This document shows, in pieces, positions 51,001 to 63,189 of a stretch of DNA of 64,000 nucleotides. The notes under the pieces are model-generated. The model was given only the letters and a program-made list of their open reading frames with translations, made no database searches and was not told the origin of the DNA. The stretch's first letter is position 1. Every line of letters starts with the position of its first letter. Origin of the DNA: Symbiodinium natans (lineage: Eukaryota > Sar > Dinophyceae > Suessiales > Symbiodiniaceae); NCBI GenBank assembly GCA_905221605.1, contig CAJNDS010002613.1, positions 277,001 to 341,000 of the forward strand. The letters run 5' to 3'. A program made the position numbers and the translations under genes.

Positions 51001-53340
51001 TAGGAAGCCACAGGATGGCCTTAGGCAATGAACTGGCCGGCTGAGCCGGCTTGTTCAGTTTTGCGGTGTTTCTGCTCAGAGACCAGAGACGGGAGGGTTT
51101 GCGCGCATCATCTAATCTTTCATACTAGTTTGCTCGACATGTCCATGCGGAAGTCCCTCCGAATTCATGCCAGTGGCATTACTGACGAGACGTGGCAGTG
51201 CGCTCACTGCTTGTGCACATCCCAGCATTTCAGCGTTAACGTTGCATGGAAACGGGTTGCTTCGCCACATGGCGTTCAAGGACCCCTGGAATGCCTTTGT
51301 TAACCTAGTGCCAGTACTTGGCACCGGTAGCTGTAAAACTGCTTAAATCCAGACATGGCGGGGTTCCTGTTCTATGCTGTATGTTGGCAGCGAGATGGCC
51401 AAGCCATTGCCCTGACTTATTCCTCTGAACAGTGTCAGAGGACGGTGCTTTTCCTGCGTGCTGTGCCTGTCACGAACACATCACTCGGGAAGTAAATGGG
51501 CTCATCGCAGTTAACAGTTAACAGTTAGCAGCGTGTAAGAACGCATGCCATGACTTTGGTCTGGCATGTGCTTTCGCTGCTTGGGACGACGGCCCCGGAT
51601 CCAACGAAGTTCCGACGTTCCGTGACTCGCCGCCACTACCCCCCTTTATGACATCTTATGCTCAAGATTCGTACAGATACATATGTATGTGTAAACATAA
51701 TTTCTGAGGGCTAAGAAGATCCAAGAGGCTTGCATGTTGGATCTGGGACATACGGCTGCCTGTGTAGACCAGTTAGGGCCTGGCAGAAAAAAAACAACGA
51801 TTCTGTTGCGCTTGTGTTTGCCTTCGCGTTTGCAAGTTTCATGGGCGGTGCTGGTGCCACGGTCAATGCAAGATGCATGATGCGGAAGGTTCGCGTCCTG
51901 AGGCTCGTCGAATGACTTGTGCTGCCCTCGGTTCTGCCGATCCGATCCTGCATCACGGAAAAGATACCTGCTGCTTCGCTTGCTTCGCAATGGTGAAAGA
52001 AGAGACATTAAAACAGGGATGAAATTGTAGCATCCAGAGCATGTGCTGCCTTTGTGGTCAGCCTTCAGGCTGGGTTGGGTGCTGCCGGGTGGCATCTAAG
52101 AACTTCAAGCGCTTTCGCCGCTGCGTAAAATTGCTGCGGTTTAGGTCTTCTTTTTGCACCTCGCAGCTGTGCCTCACAGCTTCTTGTAAACTCAACAGAA
52201 GCACTTAATGAAGAGGACGTTGGCATGAGGCTAAGAAATGTGAGGGGGCTGGTGCGAGGGTGCCTTCGTGGATTGCCAACAACTACAGGCAGGATCTGTA
52301 GAAAGGGGGGCGTCAGATATCCACAAGCCTAGAAGTATCCAAAAGCCCACCTACACGGAAACTGCTTTGTAGCAAAGCGTTGCATCCGAGAAAGTCAGCT
52401 CTGGCACTGTTTCACCGACTTGTGCATTCTGCTTGGTAGACGCAAAAGCAAAAGATGTGGAACCTGGTGCGGTCATGATTGGTACCTGCGGGTGTGCTCG
52501 AGGCAAGGTGGGGCACTCCATATCCATCGGGAAGTTGGTTTGGAATCTGAAAGGTTCCTTTATAAAGGAGGAAGTTGCACTTCTGCTCGACTGGAGGGCT
52601 AGAGAGAGATGCATGAGAACTTCAGAAGGCATCCCGAATCCCCCATTACCTTCACAAGCAGCTTCAGCTCCAACTTGTCGACAGGTTCTTCCTTTCCAGG
52701 CGTGTTTTGGTCATGTTGCTGATGTTGGCTTCTCTTTTAAAGAGGATCTTCGGCCGTTCTGCTCGGCAGTGCCCATATTTAGTTTCTGGTGCCCTGCGGC
52801 TGAGACTTGAACGCGCAGGCACCACGCGTGCTTTGGATTGGGGGGGCTAACGACACACTGATGCAGACGAGGAGCTTGCAGCTCATTTGGAGAGGCAAAT
52901 TCGGGTAGTTCCCAAGATAGGGGTACCCCTTGTATATCCCGAATGGAAGAGAATCCCCTTAAAGGGTCCCCCCAAAAGCTCCCATGTTGCCTGCTTTGCA
53001 GGCCGTGCTGGAGATTGACCGATTTCCACGCGGCATGGCCATTCAGTCCACTGCAGACAGGAGCTTAGATTGCCAGTCCTGCAATATGTCTCGGACTTGT
53101 TGTTTCTGCACCAAACTTTTCAGTCGTTTTTTTTTCTGGTGGGCCAATGGAGCGCCAGAAGGCGCGGCTTGACTCCGTCGGAATTTCATGCTTGGGCAGG
53201 TCCAGCTCCGGCAAAGAGGGTGGAGGGAGGAAGGGAGAGGTAGAGCCAACGTCCACACACATAACATGCAGTGGCATCATGGTCGTCTGACGTCTCCAGC
53301 CCCATCCCCATTGCAGGCTCTAGTCGGGGTGGGGAGCCAC
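51001..53340 (+). other. Mostly unassigned; one candidate exon after a mini-element
   Basis: A degenerate family B-like element at about 52904-52983 (GATAGGGGTACCCC, AATCCCCTTAAAGGG, CCCCCC) is followed by a TGCTTTGCAG acceptor. An exon-like stretch from 53002 reads AVLEIDRFPRGMAIQSTADR. A frame at 52433-52810 reads KAKDVEPGAVMIGTCGCARG but is unsupported. The rest shows nothing recognisable. Confidence 0.35.
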
Positions 53341-53680
53341 TCTAAGCCCTAAAATCCTATAAGCCTACACGCAAACTCTATAAGCCCTAGAAGCCTAAAC
53401 CTGTGGACCGATCGAAACCTTAACAAGATCAGAATCTGAAAGAGCCTAATTGAGCCCTAAACATCCTAAACCCTTAGCCCTAAGCCTAGGCCGCCTCAAC
53501 AAACCCAAACCCTGGTCCCAATCCTCAGACGGACCCGCAGCCCGAGAAAGTCCCCGACCCAAGCTCCGAACTTCCCTAAACCCTAAACCCTAAAGCCTAA
53601 ACCCTAATCCCTAAACCCCAAACCCCAAAACCCAAACCCTAAACCCTAACCCCTAACCCCTCAGGGAGAGCTCTGACTTT
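53341..53680. repeat. Degenerate telomere-like CCCTAAA region
   Basis: Decayed CCTAAACCC-type units (53341-53500) followed by cleaner CCCTAAA units (53575-53660). It appears to be an older array than the others. Confidence 0.75.
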
Positions 53681-53775
53681 TCGAGGCGCGGCGGCCTGTG
53701 AGGCCTCGGTCCGCGGCGCCCCTGACAGGCTCTTTGGCCGCGATTCGGGCACGCTCTACCAGTAGTTTGTGCCAT

Positions 53776-53838
53776 GAGGGCTCTCTATAATTATATGTAT
53801 TATGTGATACAAAAAAAGGGGATTCTGTAGAGCCCTGA
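53776..53838. mobile_element. 63-bp palindromic mini-element
   Basis: GAGGGCTCTCTATAAT at the left pairs with ATTCTGTAGAGCCCTGA at the right. AT-rich centre. Non-coding. Confidence 0.5.
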
Positions 53839-54311
53839 TTCCCTCATTCCCTACTGAGAACCAGCCAGTTTGAACCTCCGGAGGTGTAGGCAGCACGGAG
53901 CGCGCCCTCAATGTACTTCGATGCAGTTCATGAGTCCTGCAATCTGCAAGATGCCCAGTGAGAGGGGACAGATCTGAGGTGAGGTTGTGGCGGCCCTGGC
54001 CTCACTTTCTTGAGAGTTTTAGCGCGAGCGCAGGACGAGGACCAGGGCAGAATCCCGTTAGACCTCACAGCATTGCAGCAGCCTTGTTCAGCCTTCATGT
54101 TGACATACCTTTCATGCATCATGCGATGCGTTTCCCCTAGCCAAGCAGCCATACGACTCAACGATTCGGGACGACTCTGAATGGTCGGTTGCTCTTTCAG
54201 ACGGAGAAGCTAGCACGGCTAGCGCGATACGCCTCAGGTGTTCACCATAAGCACCCGCAGACATTTCCTCCCCCCATGTCCATCAGAGCCAGCCTTCACC
54301 CTTGTGTCGCG

Positions 54312-54402
54312 GACCCAAGACTAAGAGAGCCCTCGAGTAACCCCCAAATAACCCCTATGGTCCCTTCTGAGGGTCCCTCCTTTGGTCCCTTGAATCTTAG
54401 AG
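54312..54402. mobile_element. Dispersed short repeat (family E), copy 2, inverted
   Basis: Reverse-complement relative of 38280-38365, with shared CCCCCAAATAACCCC and AGGGTCCCTCC. Confidence 0.55.
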
Positions 54403-54514
54403 CAAGCAGAAGACGGAAGAAGGCCATGCCGAAGCGATGGCGCCCTCCCGCCGCAACCCCACCCAAACCGAGGATGGATAAGGCTCCTCATGGCATCCTT
54501 GCACATGGGCAGCT

Positions 54515-54612
54515 TGCGAAAATCGGGGACCCTTAAAATACACCCCCCAATACTAGGATCACCTGAAAATAAGGACCCCAAGAAGGTACCCCTAGCATCG
54601 TATACCCCCCCC
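54515..54612. mobile_element. TIR mini-element (family B), copy
   Basis: GGGACCCTTAAAATACACCC, ACTAGGATCACC, AATAAGGACCCC and AAGGTACCCCTA follow the same order as 57361-57466. It ends in a poly-C run. Confidence 0.65.
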
Positions 54613-54763
54613 CCCCCCACCCCAAAAGCGGAAATGCGGTAGCAGAAAAGATCCATGTCAAAGCATTGCAATCCACACTCGCGCAGTAGGCAGTTGCCAG
54701 TGCTCCAGGAAGCCTCAGCTTAAGCCCTAACCCTAAACCCTGTTGTGCCGTGTGCAGACTGCC

Positions 54764-55672
54764 TCGGAGTATGTAGCAGAGATGAAGGAGCAGGAGGAGG
54801 CGGAAAGCTTCGCTTCGCTTGCTCTGCTGCGAGGTCTTCCATCCATGGCCCAAACACCGCACAGCCTTTTGCGAGGCTGAGCGGCTCAAGAAGAAAGGAA
54901 GCACAAAGCTTGCAGAGTTTGAGAAGGACGGTCCCAAAGCCTTTTCTTTTCAACAGCCAAAATCAGTGTTCGACGTCCTGCCCTCACTCCTGCTCGACTC
55001 CATGGGCAAGTTCAGTACGTTTTTGCACAACACGGAAACGTCACTGGCATGCACCACACCAGTGTCCCAAAGCAACGCTTGTGGGTAATCCCAAACCAAG
55101 GGAGCGACAGTTCTTGCGCTAAGTAAGGAGCTAGACAAGTCTTCTGCAGTTTGCATGTGGTGCTCGCTTGGAGCCCGCCTACACAGAATAACCAAGATGA
55201 CCGAAACAACACAAACATGGCCGCATGAATTCAAGACCCAAAACAACCGGAGCCCCTGAAGATGCCGCACGCACAAGCAAATGCCCCATCCTATTCTTCA
55301 GAGGAGTACGGCAATCCCGACAATCCGTCTGGTGCCATCAAAACGCCCAGTGAGCTCAGTTCAGCGGCTGGACCCATAGCGCATCTTGGCCGATATCGGG
55401 TAGGAGGGTCTGTAGTTCGTAAGAGTAGTTGCATGCCAGAATGTGTGGAATGTGCGTTCAGCCCAGCTGATCCGACGAGGCCGAAGAAGATAAAGAAGGA
55501 CAAGAAGAAAGATAAGAAGAAGGACGATAAGAAGGACAAGAAAAAAGACAAGAAGAAGGCCAAGAAGAAGAAAAAGGACAAGAAGAAAAGCAGCAGCAGT
55601 AGCAGCAGCAGCAGCGGTAGCAGCGAACCCAAAGCAAAAGGCAAGCTGTCGTCCAAGAAGAAGAAGGACTGA
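54764..55672 (+). CDS. Candidate gene ending in a lysine/serine-rich tail
   Basis: Two exon-like pieces (54766-about 54830, TASEYVAEMKEQEEAESFAS; about 54868-55010, AERLKKKGSTKLAEFEKDGP then FSFQQPKSVFDVLPSLLLDS) precede an ORF from ATG 55262 to TGA 55670-55672. The ORF's last 55 residues are almost only Lys, Asp and Ser (PKKIKKDKKKDKKKDDKKDK, then SSSSSSSSSGSSEPKAKGK). Such tails occur in nucleolar and chromatin-associated proteins, but this could also be a low-complexity expansion. Whether the upstream pieces join it is uncertain. Confidence 0.4.
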
Positions 55673-57360
55673 AGCGGCTCATCCGGAAATCGCACGCTCA
55701 CGTAGTGCTGGCAGCCGGCTTCAAGCCATTGAGACATCTGATTGCTGGGAAGGTCACTTCCTCAACTTGGTCATTGTGTAGCCATTGTAGAGTTGCAGTC
55801 TGGCTGGGTACTACTGACAGTTGTTGATTGTCCGCAGGAAGCCGTGACAGCAGAAACTGGTTGGAAGATTTCCAGTTTCCTGAAGGTGCAGCAAGCATGC
55901 CCTGGCTTACTAGTTTGGTCGTGTCTGTTTGGTGAGATTTCTGGTCGGAGTTTGTGAGTAGTTTTTTGACAGAGACGGTGTGCCTGGCCTGCCTGTGTGT
56001 GTGAGAGTCGAAGCCTGCAAGGCGTATAAGGTGTGACATGTCCTAAGCACATCCCTGGCATCAATGGGTGTGTGTGTGTGTGTGTTGGTCGTGCATGACA
56101 CTGATGCGGCCGTGGTCTCGACTGCACGAGCGTGTACAGAAGTACACTGAGAGCATTCAGGCCACGAGCCTTCTGACAACCATCGTGTCACTTGACTTGA
56201 CAGGCCGGCGACTCTGACAGCTGACGGTCTGCTGACGGTCCTTTTCAGTTGCATTGCAGGCTTGTCGGAGGCATGTTGAAAGTTCAACAATCTGGAAATG
56301 CTGGAGCCTGATGTTGAGAATCCGACAAGCCGCGGGTGCTTGAGCCCTCAGCCAATGATTCTTATAATTCGCCGTCTTAGCACCGATGCCCCGTTCAGTA
56401 TGATATTCACTTACCTTAATCGCTTCGATCTGCCAGGCGGCGTTCCAGCGCGTTCCGCTGCATGAGTGTTGTATAGTGTTGTGTGTTTGGCTTATGGTTC
56501 AGACTGGTGCAAGGGGGAACCAGCTAGATAGATGCAGAGCCTTGACCTCTACAGTGTCCATCGGCCGAGCAAAAACCGCTGTCGGAGATTTGGATCCACA
56601 GTGCTCACCATAGGACCTGGTAGCAATCAAAAGTCATCGAAGCAATAAAGTTTGTCGCAATGATAAGAATTCATACGAACATTTGACATTGACAAAACAA
56701 GTTGGCATACTCCTACAGAGAGGTCGATGCGTCGATGATGCGCTGAGGCACCCCGAACATCTCGAAGACCATCGGACCGTAGCTGCTGCCTCAGTTGGAA
56801 GGAAGGTCTCTAGGGTTTAGGGTTTTGGGGTTTGGGTTTTGGGTTTAGGGTTTTGGGTTTAGGGTTTAGGGGAAAAAGTTGTAGAACGAGTGCTCCCACA
56901 GAAAAAGGTATAAGTACAGCATGTGGAGTTGGGCATCGGAACTGGATCGGGCACTCGACACAGCAGACTGGACAGGAAACTACTCTTCTGAGACAGAGAC
57001 GCACCCAAAAAACTTACTCACCTGTGTGGCCCTGCTATTAATAATGTATTGAAATTCCTGAGTTCAATTCAATTAAGAGGGGTTCTTCAAGGTTGCCAGG
57101 AGCCTTGGGTGCAGCTGCATGGCTCCCGCGTCATGCAAGTATGTGCACTTGACTGAAGCCGGAAGCAACCTGCTTGAGGCTGCATTTTGTGCTCACGCCT
57201 CTTAAAGTGCTTCTTGCTTTGCTGAGAACAATCTGTTGCAGCGCTTCTGGTTGCTTGGAATCAGGCATCCCTGTGTGACCCAGGCCCTGCTGGGGCGAAG
57301 ACTTGCCGTGGAGAGGCGAAAAGGCGAGTGCAAAACACAGCAAGAGCTCAGTCGGGAGAA
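55673..57360. other. No assignable gene
   Basis: GT run at 56067-56085 and TTTAGGG/TTTTGGG units at 56811-56875. No convincing coding signal. Confidence 0.4.
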
Positions 57361-57466
57361 ATTGGGTTTTCACGAAAATAAGGGACCCCTAATATAGACC
57401 CCCAAATAGCAGGATCCCTTCTAATAAGGACCCAATAAGGTACCCCTAAATTCGTGAACCCCCAAT
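57361..57466. mobile_element. TIR mini-element (family B), copy
   Basis: Inverted termini AATTGGGTTTTCACGAA and TTCGTGAACCCCCAATT. The interior is shared with 25769-25877 (other orientation) and 54515-54612. Confidence 0.75.
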
Positions 57467-57492
57467 TCAGGGAGACTTGAGTTTAGGCAACT

Positions 57493-57548
57493 TTGCAGCT
57501 TGCAAGGCCGCCGATCTCGCCTCGCTGGCCACTGCCCACGAGGATCCC
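57493..57548 (+). CDS. Candidate small exon after a mini-element
   Basis: Follows a TTTGCAG acceptor 26 bp after the family B element and reads CKAADLASLATAHEDPKPK before a GTGCGG donor-like site. Confidence 0.35.
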
Positions 57549-57559
57549 AAGCCCAAAGG

Positions 57560-59780
57560 TGCGGTGAACAGATTTGAACCCTAAACGGGTGGGAAAAGAA
57601 CCCTAAACCCTAAATATTGTAGGTACTCAGAGCAGGTGTGTTCGAAGACCATGGTCTGAAGCCAGTCCGACCCTCTACCTGATTCTACCCGAGCACAGAG
57701 TTCGCACCGGAGGAACATCCAAGATTCGGCTTTAAGTGCAAGAACTCAAGGTCAATAAGTGCGGACAGTAGTTACGGATGAACACGAAGCTCCACGTTGT
57801 TCCAGGTATCTACCAGCCCAGCCCTGCCAGCCACTCAGTTCAGCAGACTGATCAGTGTGCACGTCACAGCTAAAGCGAGGGCGCATTCTTCACTGATACG
57901 CTGCAGCAGTCTGCGTTCTGATACAAAAGGCTAGAGTTGTCAGCCGTGAAGAGACAGAGCGGATGGCTCGCACAGTTGTCTTGGCCCTTTTGTACATGCC
58001 GTGTGAAGGCCAGTTGGCGGAGCCTTGCAGAGGAGATGTGCTGATGCTGCTGGCCACTTAGCAATTCAGGGTTCTGCTCGTGTAGGCCATGTACGGATGG
58101 AGCGCTAGCTGTAGCTTCTTTTGTCTCATGATTTATCCCACATGTTTTAACATAGCGCGTCGCCCTGGCTTGGCTTGGCCCGGCGTCGGCCCGGTGCGGA
58201 GGCTTCAAGGGTTTAGGGTGTAGGGTTTTAGGTCTGTCCTTTAAGGTATGCACTGTTTACAGAGGTCCATGGCTGCAAAGTCAAAACAGCCCTGCCTCGG
58301 TCAAGCCCAGGGCAGGGGAGGGGGGGCCAGGCCAGGTTGGGGGCGGGGGCGGGGGGGCGCGGATCGAAATGAATATGCTAAGACTGGTGTTGCAAGTGGC
58401 TGCTTGTCAGGTGAGCATGCTCCATCGCTTGCGAGCACAGGATGATGCTATGTTGAGCGAGGCGAGAACTCTGGACCTTGCAGGGTGCACGCATTGGGTC
58501 CCTCTTGTGTGTTGCATAACGCTTCAAGATGCTGGGTTAGTCAAGCACTTAAGAAAAGCTTCTTGTGACCAGACTTAGATTGGAGCCTCAAGTGCTGCCA
58601 GGCGAGACCACGGCCAGGGATCCTCGGCCAGCCACGCCGGCGGTCGGAGGAGCAGAGTCGCAGAGAAGTCGGGAAGAGGGCCGGGCAGTTCGGGGAATGA
58701 CACAAGAAGTCAGGACCTTGCTGCTGCGTACGTGGCTGCTGCTCGAGGTTTGGGGTTCACCAGCATCTCCGGCATCATGGGAGTCCACGGAGCCGATGCA
58801 GTCACTCTGAGCAGTTCTTGGTGCCAGCTACCCCTAGAAGACACTGGCAGGCCGCGCTCCAGCATCCAGCTCAGATGGCCCTTTTTGCGTTCATGCTGCT
58901 GAACCTCTGCCTTGTTGGTCTACCCAAGGAGAAGGAAGAGGATTTTTATGCTCCCCGCGGATGCGGCCTCGGAAATTTGGGAGACTAGAACTGTTGGGCA
59001 CACTGTTGGCGCCCCCCCCACTTTGGTCACAGCCATCACTCGGCTCGGGTTGCCTGTGTGGGCACAGACAACTATGACTACACGCAGCATATGTTACTCT
59101 GAGCCAGCGTCTAGAGCATCCACCCAGCGGACGTATGTAAAGCTCCACTTCTCAGTGAAAACAAACTCGCTGCAGGCCCAAGGCCTGGAAAGCGGAGCTT
59201 TATTACTTTAGCAGAGGCAGGGGTTGAAGCACCATGGCTTCATGCGGTGGGTTTTGTTTGCCTTGTTTTGTGGGCACCTGTCTGAGAGGCGCGTGATCGC
59301 TTCAAGCAGAGGGTGCATGCAGTCGAGCCGCTTTGCGGCGATGGTGGTGTTGCATGCACGAGTATCCAAGTTTCAGAACATCACCTGGTCGAGAGCAACG
59401 TTGAGAACTGCACCAGACGCTGTTTCGAAGGGAGATGGCATTGAGAGCTGTGCCAAGGCGCTCGACGGAGTACATGGCTGCCTTGCAAGAGAAGCCTGAC
59501 GCACAGCTTGACTGCATCAACAGGGCTGGATTCACGAAGTGCTGTAATGTTCGGCTTTGGCATTTGCTACAGGTGACTCGTTACCCATGTCTCTGTAGTG
59601 CATAGTTTCAGGACCCCAGAAAATGTACGCAATCTTTACGACGAGGAGGAAGCACAGCTCCCTTCCCGAGCTTGGGCCACACGAGAGATGCGGGGACATT
59701 CGCTTGCCATGAAATGCCATGAAACCCTCAGTGTGTGCCTCGTCCGAGTGTGAGCGATTAAACCCTAAACCCTAAACCCT
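57560..59780 (+). other. Sparse candidate exons, gene not resolved
   Basis: Exon-like stretches: 58411-58482 (VSMLHRLRAQDDAMLSEART), about 58735-58830 (GLGFTSISGIMGVHGADAVT), about 58895-58980 (CLVGLPKEKEEDFYAPRGCG) and about 59465-59572 (EYMAALQEKPDAQLDCINRA). They are on one strand but frames and borders are uncertain. CCCTAAA and TTTAGGG remnants at 57590-57615 and 58208-58230. Confidence 0.3.
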
Positions 59781-59967
59781 AAACCCCAGACCCCGCTTTG
59801 CTTCTCAAACCGGTCCGAAGGCTGGATGACCTGAAGGATTGCTCAGCCTCGAGCTCAATTGCTGCGTGCCAAAGGCATCCTTAGATCCGCATGTTTAGGG
59901 TTTAGGGTTTAGGGTTCAGGGTTTAGGGTTTAGGCTTGAGGGTTTAGGGTTTAGGGTATAGGGTTGT
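59758..59967. repeat. CCCTAAA and TTTAGGG blocks around an exon-like stretch
   Basis: CCCTAAA units at 59758-59786 and TTTAGGG units at 59892-59967 bracket a 90-bp segment that reads DPALLLKPVRRLDDLKDCSA. Opposite orientations on the two sides. Confidence 0.7.
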
Positions 59968-60469
59968 GAAGATGGTTCTTCGTATGCCAACTGCCATCGT
60001 GTTGGAGCTGGAAGCTGCCGGCGCGATATATAATGCTTACTCTAGTATAGACGTATATACTTAGCAGAGTGTATTTTCGAGAAGACATCAGAATGTACAT
60101 GGAATCACGACAGCTAGCATAGCTAGAGTGTGTTTACCTCTGCCTGAACAGGCTTCTCGACCAATCCCCTCAGAGTTGTCTTGTGTTGGTAATTTCGAGG
60201 AAGAGAGGGGGGGGGTGTCACTATTATTTAAAATTTACGGGGAGAAGTTCAGTATTGAATGGTTCAACACGACCTTTGGGTAGACTTGAGGGTTACGGCC
60301 GCAAAATTACGCCGCAAATGGATTTTCGAGGGCCCAGGATTACGCAGGGATCTTGAGTTACAGATCGCTGTCGCCGATCCCGGTCCGCATGAGCGCATGT
60401 TCATGCGCCTGCTTCGGAGAGCTCCGCAAACCTGGATCTTGCCTCGTTGACCTCGGGTTGCACCTAGAA

Positions 60470-61001
60470 ATACTTAGTAAGTTTTATATAAATGCCTACT
60501 ATGTCTACATATATGTATATATATATATACGTCAGAAATACCATAGCGCATCTAGCAGTCAGATTTTTATATACAGTATGTAACAAGCATGAGAATATAC
60601 ACTGTATAATACATGTTGAGGGGCCTAAGAGCGGCTAAGCCTCATGCGTTGCCTGGCGCTATTGACCCTCCGGATGCAACGGCAGAGTGAAAGGGAGACG
60701 TACAAGATACAATGCAACATATAAAACATGCGGCATGAAGCATGTTCTATATAGTATATAATATGCACATATAGCTGATCATCGAAAATATGTTATAGAT
60801 GTTAAAATACATGATCTTGAATATGCAGAGAAGTGTATTTAATCGACGACATATAAAAACACAGTATCCAATCAGGCCATATAATGTATTATACATCATC
60901 TGCAATATGTATGCAGATAATATGGTATATTGTACACAAGATATTATACAACAAGCACTATATATGTAAATCATATGCCATAGAGAATGAGACAGTATAC
61001 A

Positions 61002-61032
<31 letters not shown>

Positions 61033-61070
61033 GCATTGAATGTGGCATATGCATGTATCATATAATGTTT
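60470..61070. other. AT-rich, TA-repeat region
   Basis: Many TATATA runs (60510-60530, 61005-61030) and ATAT-rich sequence. No gene seen. Confidence 0.6.
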
Positions 61071-61212
61071 ACTTGGAGGTTCATGGTACTGATGAACCAA
61101 TTCTAGCTGTACTTATACCTGCACTTATAACCATATTAGGGGACTTAAGGGGTTAGAAGTGGGTTATAAGCACGGTGAGAAATTGGTTAATAAGCACCAT
61201 GAACCTCCAAGT
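61071..61212. mobile_element. 142-bp TIR mini-element (family F)
   Basis: Perfect 17-bp ends ACTTGGAGGTTCATGGT / ACCATGAACCTCCAAGT, extended by an inner pair around AACCAATT / AATTGGTT. The centre has CTTATAACC / GGTTATAAG, so the whole element can fold. Non-coding. Confidence 0.85.
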
Positions 61213-61240
61213 AGTGCATTTTTGTATACTGTAGCAGATC

Positions 61241-61372
61241 GAGGCCAGCTGCTCCACGAGCTGTGGCTCCTCAAGCGAGAGCTTGTCGCTGCGACCTTAC
61301 GAAGCCCTGGGTAGAAACCCTACACCCTAAGCCCTAAGCCCGAAGCCCTAAACCCTAAACCCTAACTTAGAG
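61241..61372 (+). other. Exon-like stretch followed by CCCTAAA units
   Basis: 61241-61312 reads DRGQLLHELWLLKRELVAAT then LRSPG and ends at a GTAGAA donor-like site. Degenerate CCCTAAA units (61317-61364) follow immediately. Confidence 0.35.
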
Positions 61373-62439
61373 ACTGAGTCCTGAACATGTACCGGCAGTC
61401 TAGTGTAGTCAAGGAACCAAGTTGAGTCTGTCAAGAACGTCTCACTTCCAAGGATGTTTGCTGTTCAGTTGGCCGCTCGTCTGCACACCGTCCGTGGAAG
61501 GAGGCTTTGCCAGAGTATGGCGCAACTGCTACGCCACGTGAAGTGAAGAAAAACATGCGCACGCAGGCACTCCCAAAAAAGTGCTGCCATCAGCTGTGGA
61601 CCTTGGACTGAGGAGAGCATCCAAAAATCGGCAGATGAACTGATGACAAAGCTGCCTACTTAAGGTGCGGGGTGGGTTCAGAGAGCAGAGCGGCAACATA
61701 AGGGTGGCCAGAAGCATTCTTACAGTACATGCCGCCAGGTGGCTTGAGCCGATTTAGCGAGGAACCGGCCCTGCACAAGCTCGTGTCCTGAAGGATGAAG
61801 CACCGGTGCAGGCCCTGGTTCTGCAGCAGATGCTAGCATTTTATTCTCGTCGTGCTGGACCAGCACACATTCCTGTGTTCTTTGATGTGTAGTGGCGCTG
61901 CTATGCAGAGCTCATAGCATGCCGCTCACAGCAGCAGAGAGCAGGCAACATTCCTTACTGTACAGTCTTGTTTGAGAGTTTTGGTATTCTGTGCACAATG
62001 CACAGACGGAATCGGCAACACAAGTCTGCAAGCAGTGCAAGCAATGCATTCTGCAGGAAGCGCCATCATTTGACACCGCGAAAGGGCACAAAATTTCAGT
62101 TTTAAGCCTAAGCGTTTCAAACGAAAGCTTTTGCCATGGGACCAACCTCTCCGCTGCGCCGAGACGAAGAAAGTTGGACTTAGGGTTGAGGGTTTAGGGT
62201 TTAGGGTTAGGGTTTAGGGTGGTGCGCGTTATCCTCGCGGTCGTAGCAGCAAACCCTTCCTCTTGAAATGCATGGCCACGTCCCCACACCTGGAAGCTCA
62301 TTGTCCCCTCTGCGCAACTCTGCAGTGCAATACACGCTTTCTTGAACCAAGCACCCTTGCAACTGCCACGAATGCATTCGGTGCCAAAATTCCTCTTGGC
62401 GTCCTGCTGACGCAGGTCTTGTCGGTTGTTGCTGAAAGA

Positions 62440-62960
62440 GATTGTCAGATTACGATTGGGAATTCTTTTTGTTGGGGCACTGATACCGTATTTATTATCA
62501 TCAATATTTGGAATAGATTTATGGATACGTACCATATCTTATCAGATGTGAACTGGGGATCAAAATCATTATATTTTTTCTTTTATATTTTCTTTATCCT
62601 AGAATTCAAGATCTCAGAAATTCGCTTTACGATTGGAAGATATTCTTCCTCATTCTTGGAAGAAATTTCTTTGGAATGATGAAAGAGAATATAAATATAA
62701 ATATTCTATATCATATAGATTCATTTCTAGATTACAATGATCTATAAATCGTATGATTAAGAAGTAATTCTTTAGTTTCGTCATTTCTCTTGAATAATAC
62801 GATGGTGTGAGATTGGAATAAAAGAGTATAATTTTTCCCTCACCACCAAACTTCCCCCCAATAATCTCTCGATTATATTAAAAAGAAGAATCCAATCACA
62901 TCTAATTGAATAAGATTCTTTTACAATAGATAATAAAAATAACCTCATATAATTATATCC
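62440..62960. other. AT-rich island of organelle-like composition
   Basis: About 500 bp that is far more AT-rich than all surroundings. It begins abruptly near 62440 and ends at a run of 16 C (62958-62974). One frame reads LRLGILFVGALIPYLLSSIF (hydrophobic, upstream), and another reads KFALRLEDILPHSWKKFLWN then DEREYKYKYSISYRFISRL. The Lys/Tyr/Ile-rich codon usage looks plastid- or mitochondrion-like. It could be an organellar insertion, a foreign insertion or an assembly chimera. I cannot name the genes. Confidence 0.45.
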
Positions 62961-63189
62961 CCCCCCCCCCCCCCTTACACGTCTCGCTCGCGTCTACTTC
63001 TTGACGCCCTCCCTCCCAGTCCCCTCCCACCCCCCCCCCAACCCACCCCCCGCCGCCACTCCACCCCCCACCAAAAAAAAAAAAAACAGCTATCAAAAAT
63101 GTGGTTTGGGGCTAGACTCAAGAAGAGTATCCTAGGAATGCTTTTTGGTCCTAACGCGGCTGAGGGTTTCTCGAGTGAAAGGCAAGGAG

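Noticed and set aside
55291-55737. Leu/Phe/Ser-rich minus-strand ORF resembling a membrane protein
   Set aside because: Antisense of the AAG/AGC-rich Lys-Ser tail on the plus strand.
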